Shown here in pieces: positions 22,823-32,199 of a stretch of 64,000 nucleotides of DNA. Source of the stretch: Fen-178 sp049516835 (GTDB lineage Bacteria; Acidobacteriota; Terriglobia; Bryobacterales; Bryobacteraceae). The first letter of the stretch is position 1. Every line of letters starts with the position of its first letter. A program made the translations under genes and the position numbers. The stretch is taken from the NCBI GenBank assembly GCA_049516835.1, contig JBEKSR010000001.1:1-64000 (forward strand). Direction: 5' to 3'. Below the pieces are notes generated by a model. The model saw nothing but the letters and a program-made list of their open reading frames with translations, did no database searches and was not told where the DNA came from.

Positions 22823-24351
22823 TGGCGGCGCAAGCGCTGGCGGCGGTGGTGACACTGCTGGCGTGCGTGCCGCACGGCAACCGGATCGAACTGCAATTGG
22901 ACCGCGGCAGCGCCGAGCTGGTGTGGGTGACGGCCAGCACGTTCCGCTTCCGGCGCGCGCTGGAGGGGCCTCTGCCGGAGGTGAAAGCGGCGGATCGGGA
23001 ACTGGTGCCGGTGGAGATCGACGAGGCGCCCGGCGCGGTGCGGCTGCGGTCGAAGTTCCTCGACATCGGCATTCAGAAGCACGGGGTGCTGGTGAGGGTC
23101 CGCCGCGCGGATGGAGCGCCGCTGATGACCGATCTATCCGAGCCGGAACCGGCGGCGGGCGGCGTCACGTGGGACCGCCAGGCGCTGGCCGGCGTCGAAT
23201 TCTATGGCCTGGGTCCCAGCACCGACTCGAGTCTTGGCCTGCGCGGCAAGGCGGTGCGCGCCGAGATTCCGCTGTTGATCTCGACGGCGGAGTATGGCGA
23301 GTATCACGCCATCCCTGGCTCATACCGATTCGATTTCACGGCGGCCGACCGCTACCGGATTGTGGCGCCGGGCATCGACTACTTCTTCTACTACGGCCCC
23401 ACGCCGAAAGAGATTTTCGAGGAACACAATGCGGTGCGCCCGGCGGCGGAGCCCTTAGCAGGGCGGCAGGGCGCCTCCGGCGCAGCGGGCGCGAATCAGA
23501 GGTCGGCTGACGGCTCCTGGAGCACCTTGCGGGCCTCGCTGCTGCGGATGGTGCATGGCGCCATGTCGGGGGTGCTCGCGCCGGAATTCGACCTCACGCC
23601 TTATGCCAATGCGCTGCCGGAATTAGTCGGGCGCGCGCGCCAACTGGGCTCGCTGGTTCCCAAGGTGACGCCCGGCGCGGTGGGCCTCAGCGGTTTCCGC
23701 AAGCAGTTGGAAAGCTTCTTCGACGTCTACGCCTTGGAGATCCGCGACCGCGGCCATCCCACCTGGCATCCCCTGCCCTTCCAGTTCCCGGACGACGCGG
23801 AAGGCGCACGCCACGCCGATGAATTCATGCTGGGCGACGAGATGCTGATCGCGCCGATTTACGAACCCGGCGGCAGGCGCACGGTTTATCTGCCGCGCGG
23901 CATTTGGACGAACCTCGAAACCAACGAAGTTTTCCAGGGAAAGCGCAGCATCACGGTGGAAACCAAATCGCTGCCGGTCTTCGCGCGCAATGGCTCGATT
24001 GTGCCGCTGGATTCCGCCGGGGGAATTGCCCTGCACTATTTCCCCAAGCTGGGTGCCGAATTCTTCCTGCTGGAAAGCGACGTCGGCGATTATACGCAGG
24101 TCCACGCCGCGCCCGCCGCCGACACGATGCGGCTGGAGATTGAAGCCAAGAAGGATCGGGATTACCAGTGGGTGGTGCACCACGTCGAGAAGCCGGCGGA
24201 GGTGGGGTTCCGGGATGTGAAGTACCGGGAGGCGGGTTCAGTTGGCGCGATGGGCGACGGCGCGTGGTTCTACGATGCCTCGGGCAAGAACTTGCAGGTG
24301 CGCGTGCGCGTGAAAGCGGACCAGGATTGCATCATCAACCTGGCGTGGTAG
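22822..24351 (+). CDS. GH31-like protein with internal deletion of the first half of the catalytic barrel
   Basis: The product has 509 residues against about 650-800 for typical GH31 enzymes. The N-terminal beta-sandwich is present (VEFYGLGPSTDSSLGLRGKA; DYFFYYGPTPKEIFEEHNAV, residues about 187-205), as is the C-terminal part (LPFQFPDDAEGARHADEFM then LGDEMLIAPIYEPGGRRTVY, residues 318-357). Between them only about 110 residues remain. The expected barrel strand with the nucleophile motif (D-M-N-E type) is absent. ADGSWSTLRASLLRMVHGAM (residues 229-248) aligns by eye with the acid/base region (GDN-x-S-x-W). A low-complexity linker (PLAGRQGASGAAGANQ) marks the junction. Activity is doubtful; it may be a carbohydrate-binding pseudoenzyme. 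It is the last gene of the operon. Confidence 0.75.
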   Translation: MAAQALAAVVTLLACVPHGNRIELQLDRGSAELVWVTASTFRFRRALEGPLPEVKAADRELVPVEIDEAPGAVRLRSKFLDIGIQKHGVLVRVRRADGAPLMTDLSEPEPAAGGVTWDRQALAGVEFYGLGPSTDSSLGLRGKAVRAEIPLLISTAEYGEYHAIPGSYRFDFTAADRYRIVAPGIDYFFYYGPTPKEIFEEHNAVRPAAEPLAGRQGASGAAGANQRSADGSWSTLRASLLRMVHGAMSGVLAPEFDLTPYANALPELVGRARQLGSLVPKVTPGAVGLSGFRKQLESFFDVYALEIRDRGHPTWHPLPFQFPDDAEGARHADEFMLGDEMLIAPIYEPGGRRTVYLPRGIWTNLETNEVFQGKRSITVETKSLPVFARNGSIVPLDSAGGIALHYFPKLGAEFFLLESDVGDYTQVHAAPAADTMRLEIEAKKDRDYQWVVHHVEKPAEVGFRDVKYREAGSVGAMGDGAWFYDASGKNLQVRVRVKADQDCIINLAW

Positions 24352-24353
24352 CG

Positions 24354-24386
24354 AAGAACACCGGTGGCAAGACCACCGGCGCTACA
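24354..24386. repeat. CCGG-GG palindrome (family B, copy 2)
   Basis: ccggtgg-caaga-ccaccgg (24361-24379) followed by cgctaca. Compared with copy 1, C to T in one arm is matched by G to A in the other. Confidence 0.85.
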
Positions 24387-24456
24387 ATCGTTCCCTGACC
24401 GTCGCGGCTCGGATGCGCTTTCAGAGCCGCGAACGTTAGAGGGCGGCGTCGCGGTA

Positions 24457-24622
24457 CTAGAAGATGTACTTCAGCGTCAATTGCAGGCGGCGCGGATAGC
24501 CCGCCTGATTGGAAGCGGTGATCTGGCCGAACGTAGCGGACGTAGGAGTCATGACCGGAGCCGGGAACCCGGGGTGGTTGGATGCGTTCAGCACTTCGGC
24601 CCGGAACTGGATGTTCCTCACT
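24457..24622 (-). pseudogene. 3' remnant of an Oar-like TonB-dependent receptor
   Basis: The minus strand reads RNIQFRAEVLNASNHPGFPA ... SATFGQITASNQAGYPRR LQLTLKYIF then stop. This is a paralogue of the terminal 55 residues of the next gene (FRAEALNAANHPLFPNPS ... FGQISAS ... LQLSLKYVF). Homology stops at about 24622, and GC-rich palindromic sequence (ccgcgg-gcc-ccgcgg) follows before the intact receptor ends at 24689. It implies a former third receptor gene in tandem, now deleted apart from its end. Confidence 0.85.
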
Positions 24623-24688
24623 GACCCGCGAACCGCGGGCCCCGCGGCGCCGGCCTAAGCCGGTACCGCGAGGCCTGCAAGGTCACGT

Positions 24689-27600
24689 TTAGAAGACGTA
24701 CTTCAGTGAGAGCTGCAACCGCCGGGCGTAGTTGTTGACGGTGGAAGCGCTGATCTGTCCAAACCCGGTGTCCAGGGAGGACTGCGCGGTGGTTACCGTC
24801 ATGCTCGGGTTCGGGAAGAGGGGATGGTTGGCGGCGTTGAGAGCCTCGGCGCGGAACTCGATGTTCTTGCCTTCCGTGATCCGCGTGGTCTTGATCAGCG
24901 CCAGGTCGAGGTTGTTCATCCGCGGCCCACGGATCTGGGAGAACCGTAATGGCCAGGTACGAATCTGGTTGCTCAACAACTGCTTGGCGGAAGCCGTTTC
25001 GAAACCGTTCACATTGAACCAGTGCTCGGGAGTGCGCTGGTCAAGAGGCAGCACGATATTCGCCGGGTCGCCGTAGTAAATGACGTTGCCCCAGGGCAGG
25101 GCGAACCCGCTCTGAAGGCCCCAGATGCCGGAAAGCTCCCAGCCGCCCACCAGCCGTTCCACGACTCCGTGCGTGCCGGGTAGCAGCGCCCGGCCCTTCC
25201 CGAACGGCAGGGCCCAGATGCCACTGATGTTGAAGCGGTGTGGCGCGTCGAGATCCGAGATTTCCCGGACCGGCGCCGGGTCGGAGGAGTTCAGCAGGTT
25301 CACCGCCTGCTGCCATTTTGCGAATGTGTAGCTTCCGATCAGCGTGTAGCCCTGCGCGAAGCGTTTGGTAGCGGTGAATTGGAAGCTGTTATACCAGGAA
25401 AATCCGGTATACTCGGTGGTGTTGAGAGCGTTCGATCCGAACGCCACGTACGGCGACAGCAGCGTCTGCCGCGAGGTGGTGCTGCTGGTATAGATGCTCT
25501 GGCTATTCCCTGGCAGCAGATTGTATAGCGGGTTCGAGATGCTGGCGCTCAGATAATTGTTCCAGGTATCGTCGCGCGTGTTCAGCGTGCTCCAGAACTG
25601 CCGCGGCAGGGCGTTGATGTTGCGGGTAACCTCGATGTGGTTGGTCTTGCTGCCCACGTAAGCGCCTTCGAAGACGAAGGTCTTGTACTGCCGCTGCAGG
25701 CTGGCTTCCCAGCGCATCGTGATGGGGACCTTGGGGTCTTGGTTGAAGAAGGTAAAGCCTTGTCCAAGATACGTCTGGGGACCGGCGGCGGCTCCTACCG
25801 GCTCGCTCACACCGTTCGGGAACGGGTTGGCCATGGTGGCGAGGAAATGAAGCCCACTGTCGGTGGTGAGCACCATGTTTGTGGTCTGCGTGAAACCACT
25901 CTGCTGAACGTCTCCGCGGCGCTGGCCCAGGAAGCCGGCGAACATGCCGAAACCGGTGCGGAAAACGGTTCGGCTGTCGAGCTGGTAGGCCAGTCCGATG
26001 CGCGGCATGACGACGTCCTTCGGTGTGTGGTATAGGCCGCCATCGTTGCCGTTGAGGCCCTCAAACGTCATTCCCCCTTTCAGCGCGAACGCGCTCGGAG
26101 AAAGCTGAGAGAACCCACCCGAGATGCTGGAATAGATGCTCGCATAGGCCGCTTGAGCCGCCGCGGAGATGGGCTGCACATAACTGGTGTCGAACCCCAG
26201 CGCGCTGCGGTTGAAGCGCTCGTGCAGGGGAGTCTCGAACTCGTAGCGCAGGCCCAGGTTGAGGGTGAGCTTGGGTGTCGCCTTCCAGTCGTCCTGCACG
26301 AAGAACCCCCAGTTGCCGGACTGCTCGATGTAATCCGACTGGCGGGTGATGCTGCCCGAATCGGGCAGGCCCAACAGCAGTTCCGCTACCGCCTGCCCGA
26401 TGCTCCCAGACGAGGCGGCCGAGTTGTCCAGCGGTCCTTTGACCCAGGTAGAACCGAAAGTGAACTGGCCGGATTGCTGGTTGCTGAAGAACCGGTCGCC
26501 CTGCTGGTACACCCGATATTCAACCCCGGTGCGGATGGAGTGCGCCCCGGAGGCTTTCGACAGGGTCGAGGAAACCGTGTGATTCACCGTGGGCCGGTTC
26601 TCGTTGGTCTGGCCATTGCTGATATAGCCGGTGAGGTTGATGCGCGGGAAGCGCGCCTGGGCCGGGCCCACCTGGTTGACGAACTGCGACGAAAAGCCCA
26701 GCGAGGACAGATCGAACCCGATGGCCTCGTCGGGCGCGTCCGTGCCGCGGATGAACCGGTTGTAGCTGTACCGCGTATCCAAGACCACCGTCGGCGCCAG
26801 CGTGACGATGTGGTCAATCATCGCGGTCTTCGAGTAGAACCAGAAGTGGGTGCCCACGAACGCGTTGTTGAAGTACTGGTTGTACAAGCTGTTGCGCGTA
26901 TACGTGCTGTAGCGGACGAAGAAGCGCTGCTTGTCGCCGATGTTCTGGTCGGCGCGGGCGGTGAGGTTATAATACTTGGCCCTCTCCGTTGTGCTGGCGT
27001 CCCGATAGTTGCCCAGGCCCGTAACATCGCCTTGGCTCTTCTCCGTGCTCGGATAATAGCTTAGAATTTTCACGCCAACGGGGTCGAACCGGCCGGCGGG
27101 AATTTTGTTGCCGGGAAATGCGGTCTCGGTGTACCGCCCGTTGACCGGGCCGGTGCGTGTAGCCGGGTCGTATATGGTATACGAGGAGCCGGCGCCAAGC
27201 AGGGCCGAGAAGTCTCCCGTGCGCTCGGCCGGTGTCGGCACCGTGTTGGTTGTGTCGTCATGGCGCGGCCGGGAATCGTGGATGCCCTCATAACCGAACA
27301 GGAAAAAGGTTTTGTTCTTGCCGTGATAAACGTGCGGGATGTAGACCGGACCGCTGAAAGAGCCACCCCAGGTGTTGAACAGGAAGTCGGGGCGTGCAAC
27401 ACCGGCCTTGTTGTTGAAGAAATCGTTGGCCCAGAAGCTCGGACGCTGGAAGGAATAGATGACGTCGCCGTGAAACTGGTTGGTGCCGCTCTTAATGCTG
27501 ATATTGGTCACACCGCCCTGCGTCTGGCCGAACTGCGCGTCGAAGGTAGCGGTCTGGACCTTGAATTCCTGCACGATGTCCGTGGGCGGCACGTAGGACG

Positions 27601-28234
27601 CCGTCACCTGCAGGGCGTTGGCTCGCGAAGTGGTCGGCGCTCCGTCGATCGTGATATCGTTCAGCAGGCCGCTGATTCCACCCATGGAGAAGTTGACGAT
27701 GTGGGTCGGTTCGAAGGGGCGATCGAGCCGGATGCTGCCGTTATAGGTCACACCCGCGGAGAGTCCGATCAGCAGAAACGGATTGCCGTAGGACACCGGC
27801 AGGCTCGCCACCCGCCGGGAATCCACCACGGTGCCCATCGAGGCGGACTCGGTATTCATCAGCGGCGCCTCGGCCGTGACGGTGATGCTTTGTTCGGAGA
27901 GGCCGACCTCCAGCGTCAAGTTGATCTCCAGGCGGTCGGCAACCCGCACCTCGACGGCGTCCTGAACGAGCTTCTTGAAACCGCGCGCGGTCACCTCGAT
28001 CTTGTAGGTGCCGGGCGTCAGAAACGCCGCGTGATAGTAGCCATCTTGTCCGGTTTGTTGCTGGACCTTGGTCCCCATTGCGTCGTTGGTGACGACCACC
28101 GTGGCGCTTGGAATGACCGCTCCCGACGGATCCGTAATTCTCCCCGTGATCGTGCCGCGAGTGTCCTGCGCCCGAATAACTCCGCCGGCGAACAAGGCCA
28201 GCAGCGCCATCAGCGGGAAAATGCGACTTTTCAT
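24689..28234 (-). CDS. Oar-like TonB-dependent outer-membrane receptor
   Basis: The product has 1,181 residues. ATG at 28234 (AGAGGA upstream) begins a signal peptide (MKSRIFPLMALLALFAGGVI). A carboxypeptidase-regulatory-like domain (residues about 24-110: RGTITGRITDPSGAVIPSAT) is followed by a plug-like region (ITIDGAPTTSRANALQVTAS ... VTNISIKSGTNQFHGDVIYS) and a long beta-barrel ending LQLSLKYVF with terminal Phe, typical of BAM substrates. Such receptors are expanded in Acidobacteriota and are thought to import oligosaccharides or other large nutrients using TonB energy. The substrate is unknown. Confidence 0.93.
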   Translation of the reverse strand: MKSRIFPLMALLALFAGGVIRAQDTRGTITGRITDPSGAVIPSATVVVTNDAMGTKVQQQTGQDGYYHAAFLTPGTYKIEVTARGFKKLVQDAVEVRVADRLEINLTLEVGLSEQSITVTAEAPLMNTESASMGTVVDSRRVASLPVSYGNPFLLIGLSAGVTYNGSIRLDRPFEPTHIVNFSMGGISGLLNDITIDGAPTTSRANALQVTASYVPPTDIVQEFKVQTATFDAQFGQTQGGVTNISIKSGTNQFHGDVIYSFQRPSFWANDFFNNKAGVARPDFLFNTWGGSFSGPVYIPHVYHGKNKTFFLFGYEGIHDSRPRHDDTTNTVPTPAERTGDFSALLGAGSSYTIYDPATRTGPVNGRYTETAFPGNKIPAGRFDPVGVKILSYYPSTEKSQGDVTGLGNYRDASTTERAKYYNLTARADQNIGDKQRFFVRYSTYTRNSLYNQYFNNAFVGTHFWFYSKTAMIDHIVTLAPTVVLDTRYSYNRFIRGTDAPDEAIGFDLSSLGFSSQFVNQVGPAQARFPRINLTGYISNGQTNENRPTVNHTVSSTLSKASGAHSIRTGVEYRVYQQGDRFFSNQQSGQFTFGSTWVKGPLDNSAASSGSIGQAVAELLLGLPDSGSITRQSDYIEQSGNWGFFVQDDWKATPKLTLNLGLRYEFETPLHERFNRSALGFDTSYVQPISAAAQAAYASIYSSISGGFSQLSPSAFALKGGMTFEGLNGNDGGLYHTPKDVVMPRIGLAYQLDSRTVFRTGFGMFAGFLGQRRGDVQQSGFTQTTNMVLTTDSGLHFLATMANPFPNGVSEPVGAAAGPQTYLGQGFTFFNQDPKVPITMRWEASLQRQYKTFVFEGAYVGSKTNHIEVTRNINALPRQFWSTLNTRDDTWNNYLSASISNPLYNLLPGNSQSIYTSSTTSRQTLLSPYVAFGSNALNTTEYTGFSWYNSFQFTATKRFAQGYTLIGSYTFAKWQQAVNLLNSSDPAPVREISDLDAPHRFNISGIWALPFGKGRALLPGTHGVVERLVGGWELSGIWGLQSGFALPWGNVIYYGDPANIVLPLDQRTPEHWFNVNGFETASAKQLLSNQIRTWPLRFSQIRGPRMNNLDLALIKTTRITEGKNIEFRAEALNAANHPLFPNPSMTVTTAQSSLDTGFGQISASTVNNYARRLQLSLKYVF

Positions 28235-28377
28235 GGCTAATCCTCTCTTGAGTTGTTGGACATCGGGTTTCGGCTCACCCCGGCGAACTGCCCGAAAAAT
28301 CCCCGGCGGCAAGCGCCGCCATTGTTACGACTAAGCCCGATCGAAGCATCGGACTGTAGAACCCCAAACCTCCGGCT

Positions 28378-31300
28378 TCAGAACGTCAGCCGGAGCCCCA
28401 TCTGGATCACGCGCGGCGCGTTGGTGGTGCTCGAAATCTGCCCGAATGTTGCGCTCGTCACGCTGACGGTCGGCGCGGCGAACAGCGGATGGTTGCACAG
28501 GTTGAATGCGTCGGCGCGGAACTGCAGTCTAATGTTCTCCAAAAGCCTGAAGTTCTTGGTCGCCGCCACGTTCACATTGTTGGTGGCATCCACCCGGATG
28601 TTGCTGAAGGTGCTTGGGAATGTCCGGTAGTGGCTGGTGAACTGCTGGCTCGAATTGGTGTTGAATTGCGTGGTGTCGAGCGCATGGTTCACGTTGTGGG
28701 CGTCCCAGTTCAGCGGCCCGCCATAGTAGATCACGTCCCCCCAGCTTATCGGCGCCCCGCTGTGGTAGTTGTACAAGGACGAGACGGCCCACTCCCCTAC
28801 GATCATGTTCAGCACTCCCTTGGATCTGCCCAGAAAGTGCTTGCCGCGCCCAAACGGAAGCTGGTACAGCACGCTGATGCCCACGTTCTGCGGCCGGTCG
28901 TCGCCCGAGACGCCCTTATTCAGCTTCAAATCCCCCCCGTTCAGGTAGGTGGTTTCGTCCGTCAGCCGTGAATGGCTGTAGTCGAAGCTCAACAAGAACC
29001 CATGCGACAGCCGGCGCGAAAGGCGGAGGCTCAACTGCTCGAAATAGCTTCCGCCGTTGTTCATGTTGCTCTCCGTCACGCTGGAGAATTCCGGGTAGGG
29101 CCGCAGCAGGTTCGAAACCGATATCGTCGAGCCGCTCAACGAGGTTCCCGGCATCAGCCCCGACATGGGATTCGTCACCGTCGCCGATAAGGCCGCCGCA
29201 TTCGCCACCTGCGCCGCATCCCGCGTGGGCGACGTGCTCAGGTACTTCGCCGGCAGCGACCCGAAGCCATAGCTGGTCGTCAGGTGGATGCCATGGTTGC
29301 CGATGTATCCCACCTCCAGCGTGGTGTTCTTGCTCAACTCCTGCTGCAAGTCGAACGTCCAGCGGATGTTGTACTGCCGCAGCGTGTTTGGATTCAGGAA
29401 CGTGATTCCCTGGCCCAGGTAGGTGTTGACGCCGTTGGCCCCTCCCGGCGGCAGGGTAATCCCAGACGGGAACGGATCGCTCAGGCTCATGGCCGGCGTC
29501 AGGTAACTGTTGTTCGTGGCCACCAGCGTGGTGGTGTTGCTGAACCCCGGCTGCTGCGGCACGATGGGGCCGTACACGGAATCGAACAGTCCCGCGCCCA
29601 CCCGCAGCACGGTCTTCCCCTTCAGCGCCGTGGGCGACCAGCTCACCCCGAATCTGGGGCTGAACTCCTTCTTCGACATGGTGGTCGGCGCCCGGTGGTT
29701 GGCGTCCGCGAACGTCAGCCCGCCGATGGCGTTGATACTCGGATACAGCAACGGATTCTTCGCCGAAAGTGTCGGATACAACGCCGCGTAGTTGGCATTG
29801 GCCTGGGCCGTGACTTGGTTCGTCGCCGCCGCATTAAATCCGTTCGACAGCCGGTTCCACCGCTCCGTGGTTGGCCCGTTATACTCCCAGCGCAGACCAA
29901 AGTTGAACGTCAGGTTGGGACGCGCATGCCAATCGTCCTGCACAAACACCACTTCGTACAGCGAATCGTTCTTGCTCGGTGCGTTGATCGTGTAAGCGCC
30001 GCTGGTCGGCAGCCCCATCAGGAATTCGGCCATGCTCCCGCCCAGCGCCGGTGAGGTGGAGGTCGAATTGTCCGCCTTGATCCACGATCCGGTGTCGAAC
30101 GTGTAGGAGCCCGTCGCCGCGCTCCAACTCAGGTTCGAAAAGTCCAGCACCCGGTGCTCGCCGCCGAACTTCAGCGTGTGCGCCCCAACCACCTTGGTCA
30201 GGCTTCCAAACAACTGGTAGATGTTGTACGGCTGGTCGGAGTAGTGCATGTTGGTGGCCGGGTTCGACGACAGGAATCCGTCGCTCATCGTAAAAACGGG
30301 CATCAGTTGCTTGGTGGCGTTGCCTGCGATGTAGCTGGGGAAGCCCAGCGTCGTCGAGTCGAACCCGATGCTGCTCTGGTCGTAGTACGCGCGGTAGCGG
30401 CTGAAACCCAAACGAAGATTGGCCACCAGCGTCGGCGAAAAGGTGTGGACGTCGTCCAGCATCCCACCCCAGATGGCCCGCGAGCCGATCTCTCCGCGGG
30501 CGATATTGTTGAACAGAATGCCGGAGTTCTGGCTCCAGAAACTGTTCTGCATGCTCGCGGTCAGCCGGTTCCGGCTGCTCAGGTCGAAATCCAGCCTCCC
30601 CGAAAATGCGTAGTAGGAGTTATTCGTCGTCAGCGGGCTGAAGTAGTTGTAGGTGTAGTCTTTGGTGCCGTAGTTGAAGTTCGGGTTGGGTATGTAGGTC
30701 AGGTACTTCTGTGCCACCGGGTTCAGGCGGCCGGTTGGAATGACGTTGCCCGCGAACGGCGTGCGCTTCACCACGCTGCCCGCGAGCGCCGCGGAAAACG
30801 GATCGTACAGTTGATAGGTCGATCCCAGCGCCAGCAGCTCGGAAAAATCCCCGGTGCGCTCTTTTACCGTCGGAACCGTGGTGTAGGTCGGCAACGGCTC
30901 GCTGTTCTTGTGCCCTTCGTAGTTGAAGAACCAGAACACCTTGTTCCGTCCGTCAAACACCCTCGGCACCCACAGCGGTCCGCCCACGCTGGTGCCCCAC
31001 TGGTTCTGCTTGAAGTCGGTCTTTTGCCCGCCGGCCATATTCGTGAAAAACGGCGTCGCATTCAGGCTCCGCCGCTGGTTGAATTCCGATGCCGCTCCGT
31101 GCAGTCCGTTGGTCCCGCTCTTGGTGATGATCTGCACCGTGCCCCCGCCCGCGCCGCCGAAGGACGCGTCCACGTTCAGCACGTCCACCTTGACTTCCGC
31201 CACGCCATCCACCGGAGGGCTGAATCCCGCCCGCTGGTTGGTGATCCCGACGGTGCCCGTGATCGGCACGCCATTGGTCAGCACCTCGTTGTTTCCGTTG

Positions 31301-31851
31301 CCGGCGCCGCCCATGGCGAGGTTCGAAAACCCGCCGTTCTCATAGGGGCGGTTCTGGTCCCGGACGCCGGTGTTCACCACCCCGTACGCCATCACCGCCA
31401 AGTCCATGGGAGCCCGCCCGTTGATCGGCAGGTTCTCCACCTCTTTCATGGTGATCGCCTGCCCCGCCGACGCCGAGACCGTCTGCAAGGGCGCAGCGTC
31501 GCTGGTTACCGTTATGCTATCCGTCGTGGCCCCCAAGGTAAGCTGTATGTCCACGCCCACGCGGGACGTGCTGGCCAGCACAATCCCCGACTGCACATAT
31601 TTCTTGAAGCCTGCCGCTTCCGCGGCGATCTCATACTCGCCCGGCAGCAATTGCGGTATGGTATACAACCCTTCCGATCCCGATACCGTGGCGAAATGTT
31701 CGTTGGTATCCATCTTCGTCGCCGTTACCTTGGCGCCCGGCACGCCCAACCCGGTCGGATCGGTGATGCGTCCGGTCAGTGTGGAACGGTATTCCTGTGC
31801 CTGCAAACCGCACGCGCAAACTAGTAGAACAGCTAGACCCCATCGCGACAT
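28378..31851 (-). CDS. Oar-like TonB-dependent outer-membrane receptor
   Basis: The product has 1,157 residues. ATG at 31851 has GGAGG upstream. A signal peptide (MSRWGLAVLLVCACGLQAQ) is followed by a carboxypeptidase-regulatory-like domain (YRSTLTGRITDPTGLGVPGA), a plug region (VEVNL-type KEVENLPINGRAPMDLAVMA; GGGTVQIITKSGTNGLHGAA) and a barrel ending VIQMGLRLTF. It is organised like the neighbouring receptor but clearly diverged, so this is an old duplication. It is divergent from a membrane wHTH protein at 32200, a recurrent pairing that may reflect regulation of receptor expression (inference). The 28235-28377 gap contains a ggcggc-aagc-gccgcc palindrome. Confidence 0.93.
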   Translation of the reverse strand: MSRWGLAVLLVCACGLQAQEYRSTLTGRITDPTGLGVPGAKVTATKMDTNEHFATVSGSEGLYTIPQLLPGEYEIAAEAAGFKKYVQSGIVLASTSRVGVDIQLTLGATTDSITVTSDAAPLQTVSASAGQAITMKEVENLPINGRAPMDLAVMAYGVVNTGVRDQNRPYENGGFSNLAMGGAGNGNNEVLTNGVPITGTVGITNQRAGFSPPVDGVAEVKVDVLNVDASFGGAGGGTVQIITKSGTNGLHGAASEFNQRRSLNATPFFTNMAGGQKTDFKQNQWGTSVGGPLWVPRVFDGRNKVFWFFNYEGHKNSEPLPTYTTVPTVKERTGDFSELLALGSTYQLYDPFSAALAGSVVKRTPFAGNVIPTGRLNPVAQKYLTYIPNPNFNYGTKDYTYNYFSPLTTNNSYYAFSGRLDFDLSSRNRLTASMQNSFWSQNSGILFNNIARGEIGSRAIWGGMLDDVHTFSPTLVANLRLGFSRYRAYYDQSSIGFDSTTLGFPSYIAGNATKQLMPVFTMSDGFLSSNPATNMHYSDQPYNIYQLFGSLTKVVGAHTLKFGGEHRVLDFSNLSWSAATGSYTFDTGSWIKADNSTSTSPALGGSMAEFLMGLPTSGAYTINAPSKNDSLYEVVFVQDDWHARPNLTFNFGLRWEYNGPTTERWNRLSNGFNAAATNQVTAQANANYAALYPTLSAKNPLLYPSINAIGGLTFADANHRAPTTMSKKEFSPRFGVSWSPTALKGKTVLRVGAGLFDSVYGPIVPQQPGFSNTTTLVATNNSYLTPAMSLSDPFPSGITLPPGGANGVNTYLGQGITFLNPNTLRQYNIRWTFDLQQELSKNTTLEVGYIGNHGIHLTTSYGFGSLPAKYLSTSPTRDAAQVANAAALSATVTNPMSGLMPGTSLSGSTISVSNLLRPYPEFSSVTESNMNNGGSYFEQLSLRLSRRLSHGFLLSFDYSHSRLTDETTYLNGGDLKLNKGVSGDDRPQNVGISVLYQLPFGRGKHFLGRSKGVLNMIVGEWAVSSLYNYHSGAPISWGDVIYYGGPLNWDAHNVNHALDTTQFNTNSSQQFTSHYRTFPSTFSNIRVDATNNVNVAATKNFRLLENIRLQFRADAFNLCNHPLFAAPTVSVTSATFGQISSTTNAPRVIQMGLRLTF

Positions 31852-31890
31852 ACAACCTCCCTCAAACCCGTTGCGGCAATTTGCCGATAT

Positions 31891-32067
31891 TCACAGCTTG
31901 TCCAGAATTTCCATTTTGGCTTCGCGTCCGTGCTCGATCATGAACCTGACCACCTTGCCCGCAGGGCGGCGATTCTTCCTGGCATCGCCCCAAACACCCG
32001 CCGCGACGGCTTGGCGTTTGGTCCTTTCGGGACATGCGATCTCGTGGCGCGCCGAAGAAAGGCACAC
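31891..32067 (-). CDS. Possible small ORF (58 aa), uncertain
   Basis: A GTG-initiated frame encodes a basic product: ARHEIACPERTKRQAVAAGV, then WGDARKNRRPAGKVVRFMIE, then HGREAKMEILDKL. The composition looks protein-like (amphipathic C-terminal helix), but there is no clear ribosome-binding site and I recognise no family. It lies in the 350-bp gap between the divergent receptor and wHTH genes and could be a fragment of a larger gene. Confidence 0.3.
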   Translation of the reverse strand: MCLSSARHEIACPERTKRQAVAAGVWGDARKNRRPAGKVVRFMIEHGREAKMEILDKL

Positions 32068-32199
32068 GCATTTACCCCGAGGTGAAGCGTTCAGTAGAGC
32101 TTACAATGAAATTCCCACAAGCGATAGGGGTTAGGGGATAACTTGGTGTGGCGCGGCGGTGAGTAACGCGGTAGGTAACGGTGTTAACATGAGCATTCG

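Noticed and set aside
30154..31824. 556-codon plus-strand open frame
   Set aside because: Antisense to the second TonB-dependent receptor; no signature.
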